From Bacteroidales bacterium UBA3844 (lineage in GTDB: Bacteria > Bacteroidota > Bacteroidia > Bacteroidales > Paludibacteraceae), in contig DGHQ01000001.1 of the NCBI GenBank assembly GCA_002392915.1, positions 1 to 6,542 of the forward strand: a stretch of 6,542 bases of DNA. The letters run 5' to 3'. Each line of letters opens with the position of its first letter. The first letter of the stretch is position 1. The translations under genes were made by a program, and so were the position numbers. Shown here piece after piece: positions 1 to 5,726 of the stretch. The notes below the pieces were generated by a model. It did not search any database. It saw nothing but the letters and a program-made list of their open reading frames with translations, and was not told the DNA's origin.

Positions 1-72
1 AAAGAATCACTCTTTGTCGCACCTTCAGACATTGCTGGCTCATACGGATTATATAAACTAGGTTATTTTTAA
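1..72 (+). CDS. 3' end of an unidentified gene (partial)
   Basis: Frame 1 is open from the first base to a TAA at 70-72 and encodes 23 residues ending APSDIAGSYGLYKLGYF. The mix of glycine, aromatic and hydrophobic residues is plausible for a protein C-terminus, but 23 codons can also stay open by chance. I do not recognise the family. No intrinsic terminator with a T-tract follows directly. If real, the gene would be co-directional with the small ORF at 170-280. This stretch lies outside the IS remnant and the DUF262 operon, so it probably belongs to a different gene neighbourhood. Confidence 0.35.
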   Translation, partial: KESLFVAPSDIAGSYGLYKLGYF

Positions 73-89
73 AATCCCAATCAAAGAAT

Positions 90-148
90 GACGTGACGAG
101 GAAATCGTTTTAACAATCACATCTTCAAACATGTAGTGATTCCACGTC
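90..148. repeat. Nested inverted repeats able to form a three-way junction
   Basis: Outer arms GACGTG (90-95) and CACGTC (143-148) enclose two smaller hairpins. The first is ACGA/TCGT (96-99 and 105-108) with a 5-nt loop, abutting the outer arm. The second is AATCAC/GTGATT (115-120 and 136-141) with a 15-nt loop, one base from the other outer arm. Together they could fold as a three-way junction in RNA or single-stranded DNA. No T-tract follows, so it is not a simple terminator. It lies between the partial gene ending at 72 and the small ORF starting at 170, so it could be a 5' leader structure. The arms are short and chance pairing is possible. Confidence 0.3.
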
Positions 149-169
149 CAATATTAATTAAACAATAAA

Positions 170-280
170 ATGGAAGAAGTATTTGTAACATTAAGTGATG
201 AAGAAGTAGATAATTTAGATGATAAAGTAATTTTACTTAAACATGGTAAATATGGCTCTTGTCAACCACTACGACACTGA
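170..280 (+). CDS. Small acidic ORF, possibly a truncated gene
   Basis: ATG at 170 opens 36 codons ending in TGA at 278-280. The protein begins MEEVFVTLSDEEVDNLDDK and is rich in Asp and Glu. The start follows an A-rich stretch, as is usual for Bacteroidota. AT-rich codons such as GAT, GAA, GTA and TTA look gene-like up to about codon 27. The last ten or so codons fall in sequence that on the other strand encodes the IS transposase N-terminus. The ORF may therefore be the 5' part of a gene broken by the IS insertion or a later deletion, with its last residues read from IS DNA. I do not recognise the family. A chance ORF is a real alternative. Confidence 0.3.
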   Translation: MEEVFVTLSDEEVDNLDDKVILLKHGKYGSCQPLRH

Positions 281-317
281 TGGTGCCAGTCCTGTTTTTC
301 TTCTTGCGCGGGAACAT
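237..317 (-). pseudogene. N-terminal remnant of an IS1634-like transposase
   Basis: Read leftward from ATG at 317, the frame encodes MFPRKKKNRTGTISVVVVD followed by KSHIYHV and a TAA at 237-239. The opening (Met-Phe, a run of basic residues, Asn, Gly-Thr/Ser, then valines and Asp-Lys-Ser) is the typical N-terminus of IS1634-type transposases of the IS4 superfamily in Bacteroidales. These are normally several hundred residues long. Similarity appears to stop around residue 21-22 (near 252), and no other leftward frame continues it to the window edge. The DDE catalytic core is therefore absent and the copy is dead. The family assignment is from memory of the N-terminal pattern only. Confidence 0.55.
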
Positions 318-321
318 GCTG

Positions 322-352
322 CAAAGGTACACAATTTTCCTGAGTCACCCAA
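322..352 (-). promoter_or_regulatory. Leftward Bacteroidota-type promoter of the IS remnant
   Basis: On the minus strand a -33 TTG (352-350) is followed after 20 bp by the -7 box TACCTTTG (329-322), matching TAnnTTTG. The transposase ATG at 317 starts only 4 nt after the box, so the transcript would be leaderless or nearly so, or initiation would use a different element. The -33 box lies in a short direct repeat (AGTCACC at 343-349 and 352-358 on the plus strand). If active, it would transcribe leftward across the small ORF antisense. Confidence 0.45.
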
Positions 353-383
353 GTCACCAAGAAGAAATCCCTGTTTATCGGGG

Positions 384-409
384 TTTCAGGTGGGTTAACC
401 CCTCAGAAA
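384..409. repeat. Imperfect palindrome centred on GTTAAC
   Basis: A 26-bp imperfect palindrome with the perfect core GGGTTAACCC (392-401) and flanking arms TTTC/GAAA (384-387 and 406-409). It lies upstream of the transposase promoter inside the IS remnant. It may be a transposase-binding subterminal site or simply part of the element's end. No function can be shown from the sequence. Confidence 0.35.
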
Positions 410-430
410 TGTTAAAACCGCCGAAGTCAG

Positions 431-473
431 GAAAAAAATAGTTGTCACAATAAAAAATGTTGTAACAACTATT
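431..473 (-). terminator. Rho-independent terminator of the DUF262 operon
   Basis: Arms AATAGTTGT (437-445) and ACAACTATT (465-473) form a perfect 9-bp stem. After one mismatch it extends by 4 bp (447-450 with 460-463), leaving a 9-nt loop. On the minus strand the stem runs directly into a T-tract made by the A-run at 432-438. It begins about 60 nt beyond the stop codon of the 882-residue gene and points the right way to end that transcript. The plus strand has no T-tract after the stem, so termination looks one-directional. Confidence 0.75.
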
Positions 474-484
474 ATGATGATTCC

Positions 485-504
485 TAAGCGCTTAACTATA
501 TAGT
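485..504. repeat. Two abutting perfect 10-bp palindromes
   Basis: TAAGCGCTTA (485-494) is followed immediately by ACTATATAGT (495-504). Both are perfect palindromes and lie in the 3' untranslated region of the operon, between the last stop codon and the terminator. They could be an RNA-processing element, a protein-binding site or chance in AT-rich DNA. Confidence 0.35.
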
Positions 505-535
505 ACCCATTGTAGAGTTTTTTTATTCAATGTTT

Positions 536-3184
536 TTACAATTTTGTAATTAATCCGAGTTTATGCAATTCTGTTTCTACGGTTGCGACATTAATATTAT
601 TATGTATCAGACGCTGAACTGGTGACAGTTGCTCAATATTATACGAAGTTTTATTGCCAAGAGAAAGTCTAAAAACCTCTCCGCTAGGTTTAGTAAAATC
701 TACATGTGCGCCATCTTTGTCTGCTGTATGAGCTGGGAATGATATTTTTACACCCTTCATCAACAGGCTTTTCTCATAACTCAAGTACGTAGTCAGAAGC
801 TCGTATCGACAGGTAGTTCTGAAAGTATCAGAACGGAAATAGAAAGCGTGTTCACCTGATGGAGAATACACATATCTTCCATTGGTGCGTATATCATTGA
901 ATATTTGTAGAAGAGTCTGAGGATCATTGATATTTACTATGTAATACTGCCAGTCCTGTTTACTGAATTTTCCTTTGTTGCTTGCAATATCTTTTTTAAG
1001 GAAATCTTCGAACGAAATACTATGACTTAACGAATCCCATCGATCTATCATGTCTTTGAATAATGATCCATAATATCCAGATACGTTATCTTTTTTGCGT
1101 AGATATTGTTTCCAGCTATAATCTCGATCGTTATTCAATCGCCCAAGACTACCGAGGCTGTTCTTACAATTATGACGAAAATCTTGCTGACAGAGCATCG
1201 ATTGGATAATTAGTGCATCTTTATGTGTGTTATCAAGAGGATTTGTAAAAATCTGATTAATTCGATTCACATAATGATCAAATTTATTTTTGTCGTAAGT
1301 TGTTTTATTATACGACCAAGAAAGGGGTGCAATGATTTGTCCCCACAGATAGAAATTATTTTCGGCATCCAAAATGCTTCTTTCCCAATCATGTGATGGG
1401 GTACTATTGATTCTAAGGTATGCCTTAATAGCCTCTTCATCAAGTCTTGCTTGTTCTTGGCTATGTGGATTATTCTTAATATGGTTGAGGATGAGACTGA
1501 GTATATCCTTATTTGTGCTTTTTCTGAATTTACTTTTGTAAACGTCTAACCATTGGTCGATAGCAGAAATAGCAGTTTTGACATCTTGGAAGTTATCAAG
1601 GCCAGAGTTCTTATTTTCTGGGTTATATACATTCCGGACAAATCGCATCCAATCAACAAAATTGTCTTTCTCTATATTGTTTAGTACGATTGTTTTTGCA
1701 GGGACAATTCGCAGGTATGCAAACATAGCATATACCATTACGCGTGTATTATGAGTCGGTTTGTCATCCAAGAATTCCTCAATCAACGTCTTCTTATTTG
1801 AACGGTTTAATTGAGGAAGCATAGATGATGCATCTTTCCACTTTCCACTCGCATCTTTAAAAAGCAAATTCTGGAGATCGTCAAAGATGCTTTCGAAGTC
1901 CAAAGGAGTAAATATAGAGCTTTTGACGGCACGTTCATGCTGTACGTATTTCATATATCTATCAATTACCTGATTGATAGTTTCTCTCTTGGAAATAGAA
2001 TCGATGAATTCAGCTGTATAATCGGTCGCGTCAGAATTATAAGCTATTGGAGTGCCTATAACATTCGTAGCGTAGAATGATTTGCCAACCATTCGAACAA
2101 GTAAACGCTCAAGCTTTTCTTCAACAGATCTCACCGTTTTGAGTTGCGGATTTGAACCGATGGCGGAATTATCCCAGCAATAATCAATCCAATCATTATC
2201 CATGGCATTTTGCCAACTGTTGACGAATGAAACGTTAGATTTTGGCAAGCCTTGTTGCTCCATCTCTTCTTCAAGGGATGATTTAAGGATTTCAAAACTT
2301 GTTAACGCCTTACCACGAGCATTCATCTTCTCGAACAACTGATCACCATCACACACCAGATCATCAAGGAGCATAAAAGTAATATTGTCGAGATTTGCGT
2401 TCCGTTTAATACCATCTTTATAAATTAAGCTACGCTCTTTGATAATTTTGATAGCATATTCCATGACGGTAATCATAGAATGAATGTTCGGATCATCGTG
2501 CCAATCCCACTTAAATGATCTGAGAGATTGCATATGAGTAAACAGTGATGGTACTGAAGCAAGTGGAAAACGCAATCTGTTCTCAATGGGGTCAACAACA
2601 CCCTTTGTGTTCTTTTCTGTCTTCCATCTACTTTTGTTAGACTTGTTCTGAGCATTTATGAGTTTTACTTCAGACTCCCAATTTGAAATTATGGTGCCAG
2701 CATTCTGTTTTACCAACCAATGGCAAAATTCCTCACTTGTGTCCCTGGTTTCATAAATAAATAGTGAGTGACCATTCTTGTCTCTCAGGTCTGCGCCTCT
2801 TCCAAAGATCCAATATAACAAGAACAGCGTGGTGAGTCTTTGCTGTCCATCCAATGGCTCAAATCTGACATTTGGGTACATCTGCTGATTCTGCCAATCA
2901 TTGCTGGAAACGATTTTATTACCAGACATAATATAACCAAATACAAAGTCAAACGAAAGATGTGTTCTTATACCATAAACCACATCCAGCATGTCGTTGA
3001 GTAAGTTGTATCTTTTACGCTCTATTGCTTCACTTTTTCTTCCTTCTGCATAATCTCGTTGAATTTTGGGAATGCAAATTGGTATATTCCTGACACCTGT
3101 TCCACTCTTGACAGTTCCATCTGGCAATCCCTGAGTCCATTGGAACTGTCTATGCAAAAGATTGTATAGATTGTATTGAGCCAT
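536..3184 (-). CDS. DUF262 (GmrSD_N-type) protein with large uncharacterised C-terminus
   Basis: This is an 882-residue protein starting at ATG 3184 and ending in TAA at 536. DUF262 hallmarks are clear in the first third: an IPKIQRDYAEGR segment (38-49), the signature DGQQRLTTL (112-120) that in characterised relatives serves NTP binding or hydrolysis, and FEKMNARGKALTSFEILK (284-301). No His-x-x-Pro motif typical of the DUF1524 nuclease domain is visible. Residues about 310-882 are soluble and rich in Trp, Tyr and charged residues, with no signal peptide or membrane segment. A segment near 676-699 (LGSLGRLNN, then WKQYLRKK) faintly resembles the DUF1524 GNLTLLN region, but without the His partner it cannot be called. 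The start lies 2 nt after the stop of the upstream DUF262 gene, so translation is probably coupled. Likely role (inference): partner subunit of a modification-dependent restriction or abortive defence system. The DUF262 call is firm, the function is not. Confidence 0.85.
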   Translation of the reverse strand: MAQYNLYNLLHRQFQWTQGLPDGTVKSGTGVRNIPICIPKIQRDYAEGRKSEAIERKRYNLLNDMLDVVYGIRTHLSFDFVFGYIMSGNKIVSSNDWQNQQMYPNVRFEPLDGQQRLTTLFLLYWIFGRGADLRDKNGHSLFIYETRDTSEEFCHWLVKQNAGTIISNWESEVKLINAQNKSNKSRWKTEKNTKGVVDPIENRLRFPLASVPSLFTHMQSLRSFKWDWHDDPNIHSMITVMEYAIKIIKERSLIYKDGIKRNANLDNITFMLLDDLVCDGDQLFEKMNARGKALTSFEILKSSLEEEMEQQGLPKSNVSFVNSWQNAMDNDWIDYCWDNSAIGSNPQLKTVRSVEEKLERLLVRMVGKSFYATNVIGTPIAYNSDATDYTAEFIDSISKRETINQVIDRYMKYVQHERAVKSSIFTPLDFESIFDDLQNLLFKDASGKWKDASSMLPQLNRSNKKTLIEEFLDDKPTHNTRVMVYAMFAYLRIVPAKTIVLNNIEKDNFVDWMRFVRNVYNPENKNSGLDNFQDVKTAISAIDQWLDVYKSKFRKSTNKDILSLILNHIKNNPHSQEQARLDEEAIKAYLRINSTPSHDWERSILDAENNFYLWGQIIAPLSWSYNKTTYDKNKFDHYVNRINQIFTNPLDNTHKDALIIQSMLCQQDFRHNCKNSLGSLGRLNNDRDYSWKQYLRKKDNVSGYYGSLFKDMIDRWDSLSHSISFEDFLKKDIASNKGKFSKQDWQYYIVNINDPQTLLQIFNDIRTNGRYVYSPSGEHAFYFRSDTFRTTCRYELLTTYLSYEKSLLMKGVKISFPAHTADKDGAHVDFTKPSGEVFRLSLGNKTSYNIEQLSPVQRLIHNNINVATVETELHKLGLITKL

Positions 3185-3186
3185 AG

Positions 3187-5106
3187 TTAAATAATTGTTT
3201 TGATAGTTTCTTTAATAGCTTTTATATATTCTTCCTGGTCTTCATCTCTCCAACGCATCATATTGAATGAAGACACATTAACTTGTGGGTTGGAGTAATA
3301 TTTCAGAAACACATATTTTGTACAGAGTGGAATATATGCCCCTTCTTGATCACTACGTTTTAGTGTCCTCAGTTTCTTTGGGAACAGAGCATTCTTGTAT
3401 TCTCTATTGATAGACGAATTAAGCAATGTTAAGTTGCCGATATTATGCCTGTTAGCCCAACTGCTGCCACATGCGTAATATTTCTCTACGGCTTCTCTAT
3501 AAGGCTTGAATTTATTACCCAAGTCTTTATTACCATTTTTCTTGAAATCTTTCAACAGTTTGATTCCCTGAATGATAAGGTCACGAGCTTCGATTGCCGC
3601 TTGCGTAAATCCTAGCGCATTCTGTTCTGTACGATCATATCTGAGACATGCAATAGCATGTTCAACTATCCACTCCCGTTTTTCGTCAATTTTATCAATT
3701 GGATTATCCGTTTGCGAGTTTATATGCTCGACATCATAAGAGTTGTCTCGATAGAGATTGAATGGGAATTTCTGCCCGAATTTATCGCAAGTAAGAACAT
3801 TAAACAAAAGTAGAATCTTACGAATCTTATCCTTTTGTCCTTCATAATTGAGCGTTTCTATATCATTGATATCTGTAATTCCAATGCGGCTCTTTATAAT
3901 GTCAGTCAGGTTCCCGCCATTGGAGACTCTATTATAAATGGATGATATTCTTTCGCCATCATCAACCATAAAACCTATATAGTTGTGCATATGAACATTC
4001 TCGTGCCATTTACATAACGTATCAAAGAAGAATTTTATTTCATTCCAAAGATTTTCAACTTGTTGGATGTTTGATGATGACAACAATGGGTGCATCTTAT
4101 CATAATAAAAACGATAGGAGCTCTGATCCTTGTTTCCCAGACAATCACGAATGAAATCAAACAACAAGTCCATACGATTGCTATATTCTGAATCTTTTGG
4201 CGCAATCATCTTCCAAAATTCGTCATTTTGAAATTTTTTGCCCATTGCATCCCATTTTCTGACAAAAGTGTCAGGACTCATGAGCGAACTTCCTGAGGAA
4301 TGAGAATTCTTGATACACAAAAGAAAAAGGGCTTTGATGAGTTCTGAGTTTGTCAGACTAATCTTGCCTCGATTCAAACGATTGAATATTTCGATGTCAT
4401 GAAGTCGGTTGCCATACAGAGGTGGAACGGTGCTAGAAATGGGCTCTACATTGTACCAAATGAATTTTGCACGTAAAGCAGGACGTGATGATACACCAGT
4501 CCGTGATTTATCAGGATAAAAAAGCAGTTCTTTGATTTTATCTTGTAACGATGGGTCGCTCTTGATCTCTTGGTCATACCAACGTTCAATTCGATCTTTC
4601 GCTTTTCTGACAAAGTAACTGTCCAGATTGTCAGTTAGAACAGGATAATCATAATTGAGTGACATATGATCATAGGTTATCTTGTCGAAGTCTAATTGCT
4701 TTCGATTCTCATATCGTATGCGATATAATGGCAGTGGGGTATGTGAATAGAGTTTTTCATTGATACAGCGCAGAACCAAAAGCAATGTTGTAAGACGCTG
4801 TTGTCCATCCAACACATCCCATTCGTAGTAAGTACCTTGTATATGCTTAGGCTTTACCATCAAAGGCTGTAAATAATAATTTGCACTACTATGAGAATTC
4901 GCATTGGCAAATGCTGTCAGGTCATTAAGCAGGTCATCTACTTGTTTAACATCATTATCTTTGATGTTAGTCTCTGATGATTCCCAACGATATCCACGCT
5001 GATACGAAGGAATAGAGAATACATATACTCCTGTTAGCAGTTCGCTGACAGGCATCTCTATTGGATCTGAAAGCGATGAGACATTTTTTAAATTTGTTAA
5101 ATCCAT
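3187..5106 (-). CDS. DUF262-DUF1524 fusion, GmrSD/SspE-like restriction nuclease
   Basis: This is a 639-residue protein. The frame is open further back to a TTG at 5145, but ATG at 5106 is preferred. The 13 extra residues are unremarkable, and the protein then begins MDLTNLKNVSSL, in the usual place before the DUF262 core. DUF262 motifs: IPSYQRGYRW (32-41), DGQQRLTTL (100-108) and FNRLNRGKISLTNSELIKA (241-259). The C-terminus has DUF1524 His-Me finger features: DVEHINSQ (458-465) with candidate catalytic His461, and NIGNLTLLNSSIN (555-567) followed by Lys577/578. Both domains look intact, so an active NTP-regulated nuclease is likely. Relatives (GmrSD, SspE, BrxU) cut DNA with modified bases or act with phosphorothioate or BREX systems. 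No such partner genes are seen here, so the target is unknown. It is first in a two-gene leftward operon and cytoplasmic. A, T-rich codons contrast with the M61 gene next door. Confidence 0.88.
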   Translation of the reverse strand: MDLTNLKNVSSLSDPIEMPVSELLTGVYVFSIPSYQRGYRWESSETNIKDNDVKQVDDLLNDLTAFANANSHSSANYYLQPLMVKPKHIQGTYYEWDVLDGQQRLTTLLLVLRCINEKLYSHTPLPLYRIRYENRKQLDFDKITYDHMSLNYDYPVLTDNLDSYFVRKAKDRIERWYDQEIKSDPSLQDKIKELLFYPDKSRTGVSSRPALRAKFIWYNVEPISSTVPPLYGNRLHDIEIFNRLNRGKISLTNSELIKALFLLCIKNSHSSGSSLMSPDTFVRKWDAMGKKFQNDEFWKMIAPKDSEYSNRMDLLFDFIRDCLGNKDQSSYRFYYDKMHPLLSSSNIQQVENLWNEIKFFFDTLCKWHENVHMHNYIGFMVDDGERISSIYNRVSNGGNLTDIIKSRIGITDINDIETLNYEGQKDKIRKILLLFNVLTCDKFGQKFPFNLYRDNSYDVEHINSQTDNPIDKIDEKREWIVEHAIACLRYDRTEQNALGFTQAAIEARDLIIQGIKLLKDFKKNGNKDLGNKFKPYREAVEKYYACGSSWANRHNIGNLTLLNSSINREYKNALFPKKLRTLKRSDQEGAYIPLCTKYVFLKYYSNPQVNVSSFNMMRWRDEDQEEYIKAIKETIKTII

Positions 5107-5142
5107 AATTGTCTGATTATGTTTGATCTGAAATAATTGATG

Positions 5143-5150
5143 CAAAAATA
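5143..5150 (-). promoter_or_regulatory. Possible second -7 box for the operon
   Basis: On the minus strand this reads TATTTTTG, a match to TAnnTTTG, and would start transcription about 30 nt before the ATG at 5106, beyond the leader hairpin. I see no -33 TTG at the right distance, and A/T-runs make chance matches common here, so it is a weak alternative to the upstream promoter. Confidence 0.2.
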
Positions 5151-5204
5151 AATAATTCCGTGAAATTACTACTACAGATAACTTAGTCTTTTCCTTAAGA
5201 AATT

Positions 5205-5247
5205 TTTTTCAAAAACAAAAAAAACTAATTATAATATAATTAATTAG
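5205..5247 (-). promoter_or_regulatory. Terminator-like hairpin in the DUF262 operon leader
   Basis: Arms CTAATTA (5225-5231) and TAATTAG (5241-5247) form a 7-bp stem with a 9-nt loop. On the minus strand it is followed by a long T-rich run (A-runs at 5217-5224 and 5211-5215 on the plus strand). It lies downstream of the TAACTTTG promoter and upstream of the first start codon. It could be an attenuator limiting expression of the nuclease, or a terminator for leakage from the right. A competing 9-bp pairing, AAAAAAACT (5218-5226) with AGTTTTTTT (5251-5259), shares sequence with the stem and could act as an alternative fold. The stem has only two G-C pairs, so strength is doubtful. Confidence 0.35.
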
Positions 5248-5284
5248 GGTAGTTTTTTTGTGGTTTCCCACATATTTTCCACCG

Positions 5285-5316
5285 CAAAGTTAAATATTTT
5301 TATTTAATAATGAAAA
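5285..5316 (-). promoter_or_regulatory. Main promoter of the DUF262 operon
   Basis: The minus strand reads TAACTTTG (5292-5285) followed by CGG, a full match to the Bacteroidota -7 box TAnnTTTG. The -33 region is only TTTTC (5316-5312), 19 bp upstream, a poor match to TTTG. The predicted transcript start is near 5280, giving a leader of about 175 nt before the ATG at 5106. The identical -7 box TAACTTTG is used by the divergent M61 gene promoter. A small hairpin GTGG/CCAC (5260-5263 and 5268-5271) lies just inside the leader. Confidence 0.55.
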
Positions 5317-5480
5317 TTTTTAATCAAGAATTATACGTAGAAACATAATAGATTCTTTTAGACACCATATATGAAGTCTCTACTAGGGGACACTTTTCAT
5401 CCCCAAAGTAACTACACTATTCACTTCGTAGAATCTTGTCACGATTACCTTCGGTGAATCTCCTACGCCTCAACAATGCT

Positions 5481-5542
5481 CAAGCAAGCTTGGCATCGTA
5501 TTCGGCTAAAACAGAGATTTCGGCAAAGTTCAAACAAGTTTG
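5481..5542. repeat. Two related palindromic units exactly 50 bp apart
   Basis: CAAGCAAGCTTG (5481-5492) and CAAACAAGTTTG (5531-5542) share the plan CAArC-AA-GyTTG. Each is an inverted repeat around a central AA, and the changes compensate on both arms (G-C pair to A-T pair). Flanks are also alike: each unit is preceded by T and followed by a purine and CAT. The compensated change suggests that the palindrome itself is maintained, or that both derive from one dispersed intergenic repeat family. Confidence 0.45.
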
Positions 5543-5566
5543 ACATTTGCACTCGCTGCTCCAAGA

Positions 5567-5587
5567 TTTCACTTTTCACTTTTCACT
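5567..5587. repeat. Short tandem repeat, three copies of TTTCACT
   Basis: Three perfect 7-bp units TTTCACT run head to tail, with a partial fourth unit after them. They lie about 60-80 bp before the M61 promoter. Similar TTTCACT-type tracts occur between genes in Bacteroidales. Copy number may vary by slippage. No function is shown. Confidence 0.6.
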
Positions 5588-5643
5588 TACCTACCCCATT
5601 TGTTAAACAATGTGAAAATTTGAAATATTTTTAGTACCTTGTA

Positions 5644-5674
5644 TTGCATAGTACTATAAAAATACATAACTTTG
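5644..5674 (+). promoter_or_regulatory. Promoter of the M61 peptidase gene
   Basis: TTG (5644-5646) is followed after 20 bp by TAACTTTG (5667-5674), a full match to the Bacteroidota TTG/TAnnTTTG promoter pattern. The expected transcript start is near 5680, leaving a short A-rich leader of about 45 nt before the ATG at 5727, with no Shine-Dalgarno sequence, as usual in this phylum. Confidence 0.7.
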
Positions 5675-5726
5675 CAGCGTAAATCATAAAAACGTGCAAA
5701 ACAAACATAAAAAAATATAGAAAACG

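Larger units (their letters stand above)
252..430 (-). mobile_element. Truncated insertion sequence end (IS1634-like)
   Basis: The segment contains the transposase start, its promoter and about 80 bp of upstream sequence with GC-richer palindromic stretches unlike the AT-rich DNA to its left. The left border is set where the transposase pattern stops, near 252. The right border is a guess, placed just before the T-tract of the operon terminator, because I could not identify a matching terminal inverted repeat. The missing part of the IS is not elsewhere in the window, which implies a deletion or recombination across the element. Confidence 0.4.
5317..5643. other. Intergenic region without a gene between divergent promoters
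   Basis: I find no credible coding frame on either strand here. The region holds a 5-bp GC hairpin GGGGA/TCCCC (5386-5390 and 5400-5404) with no T-tract, an inverted pair ATTCAC/GTGAAT (5419-5424 and 5454-5459), two related palindromic units 50 bp apart, and a short tandem repeat listed separately. The right part is the upstream region of the M61 gene. Confidence 0.5.

Noticed and set aside
90..148. Integron attC site
   Set aside because: The inverted repeats prompted the idea, but I find no matching RYYYAAC/GTTRRRY core pair or extruded-base pattern.
259..441. Rightward 60-codon frame over the IS remnant
   Set aside because: It starts at a TTG, lies antisense to the transposase remnant and its promoter, and runs through palindromic IS sequence with no protein-like pattern.
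2473..2655. Leftward 60-codon frame inside the 882-residue gene
   Set aside because: It overlaps the large DUF262 gene in another frame on the same strand and has no independent support.
5107..5145. TTG start giving a 652-residue version of the DUF262-DUF1524 protein
   Set aside because: TTG is a rare start. The ATG 13 codons later gives a normal N-terminus, and the TTG overlaps a possible -7 box.
431..5350. Direct repeats flanking the operon as attachment sites
   Set aside because: Comparing 431-535 with 5146-5350 by eye gave only short A/T-run similarities and no convincing shared core.
5386..5404. GGGGA/TCCCC hairpin as a terminator
   Set aside because: Only 5 bp long, and neither strand has a T-tract after the stem. 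No gene ends nearby.
5340..5600. CRISPR array in the repeat-bearing intergenic region
   Set aside because: Only two short related units differing in sequence are present, with no conserved repeat-spacer pattern and no cas gene.
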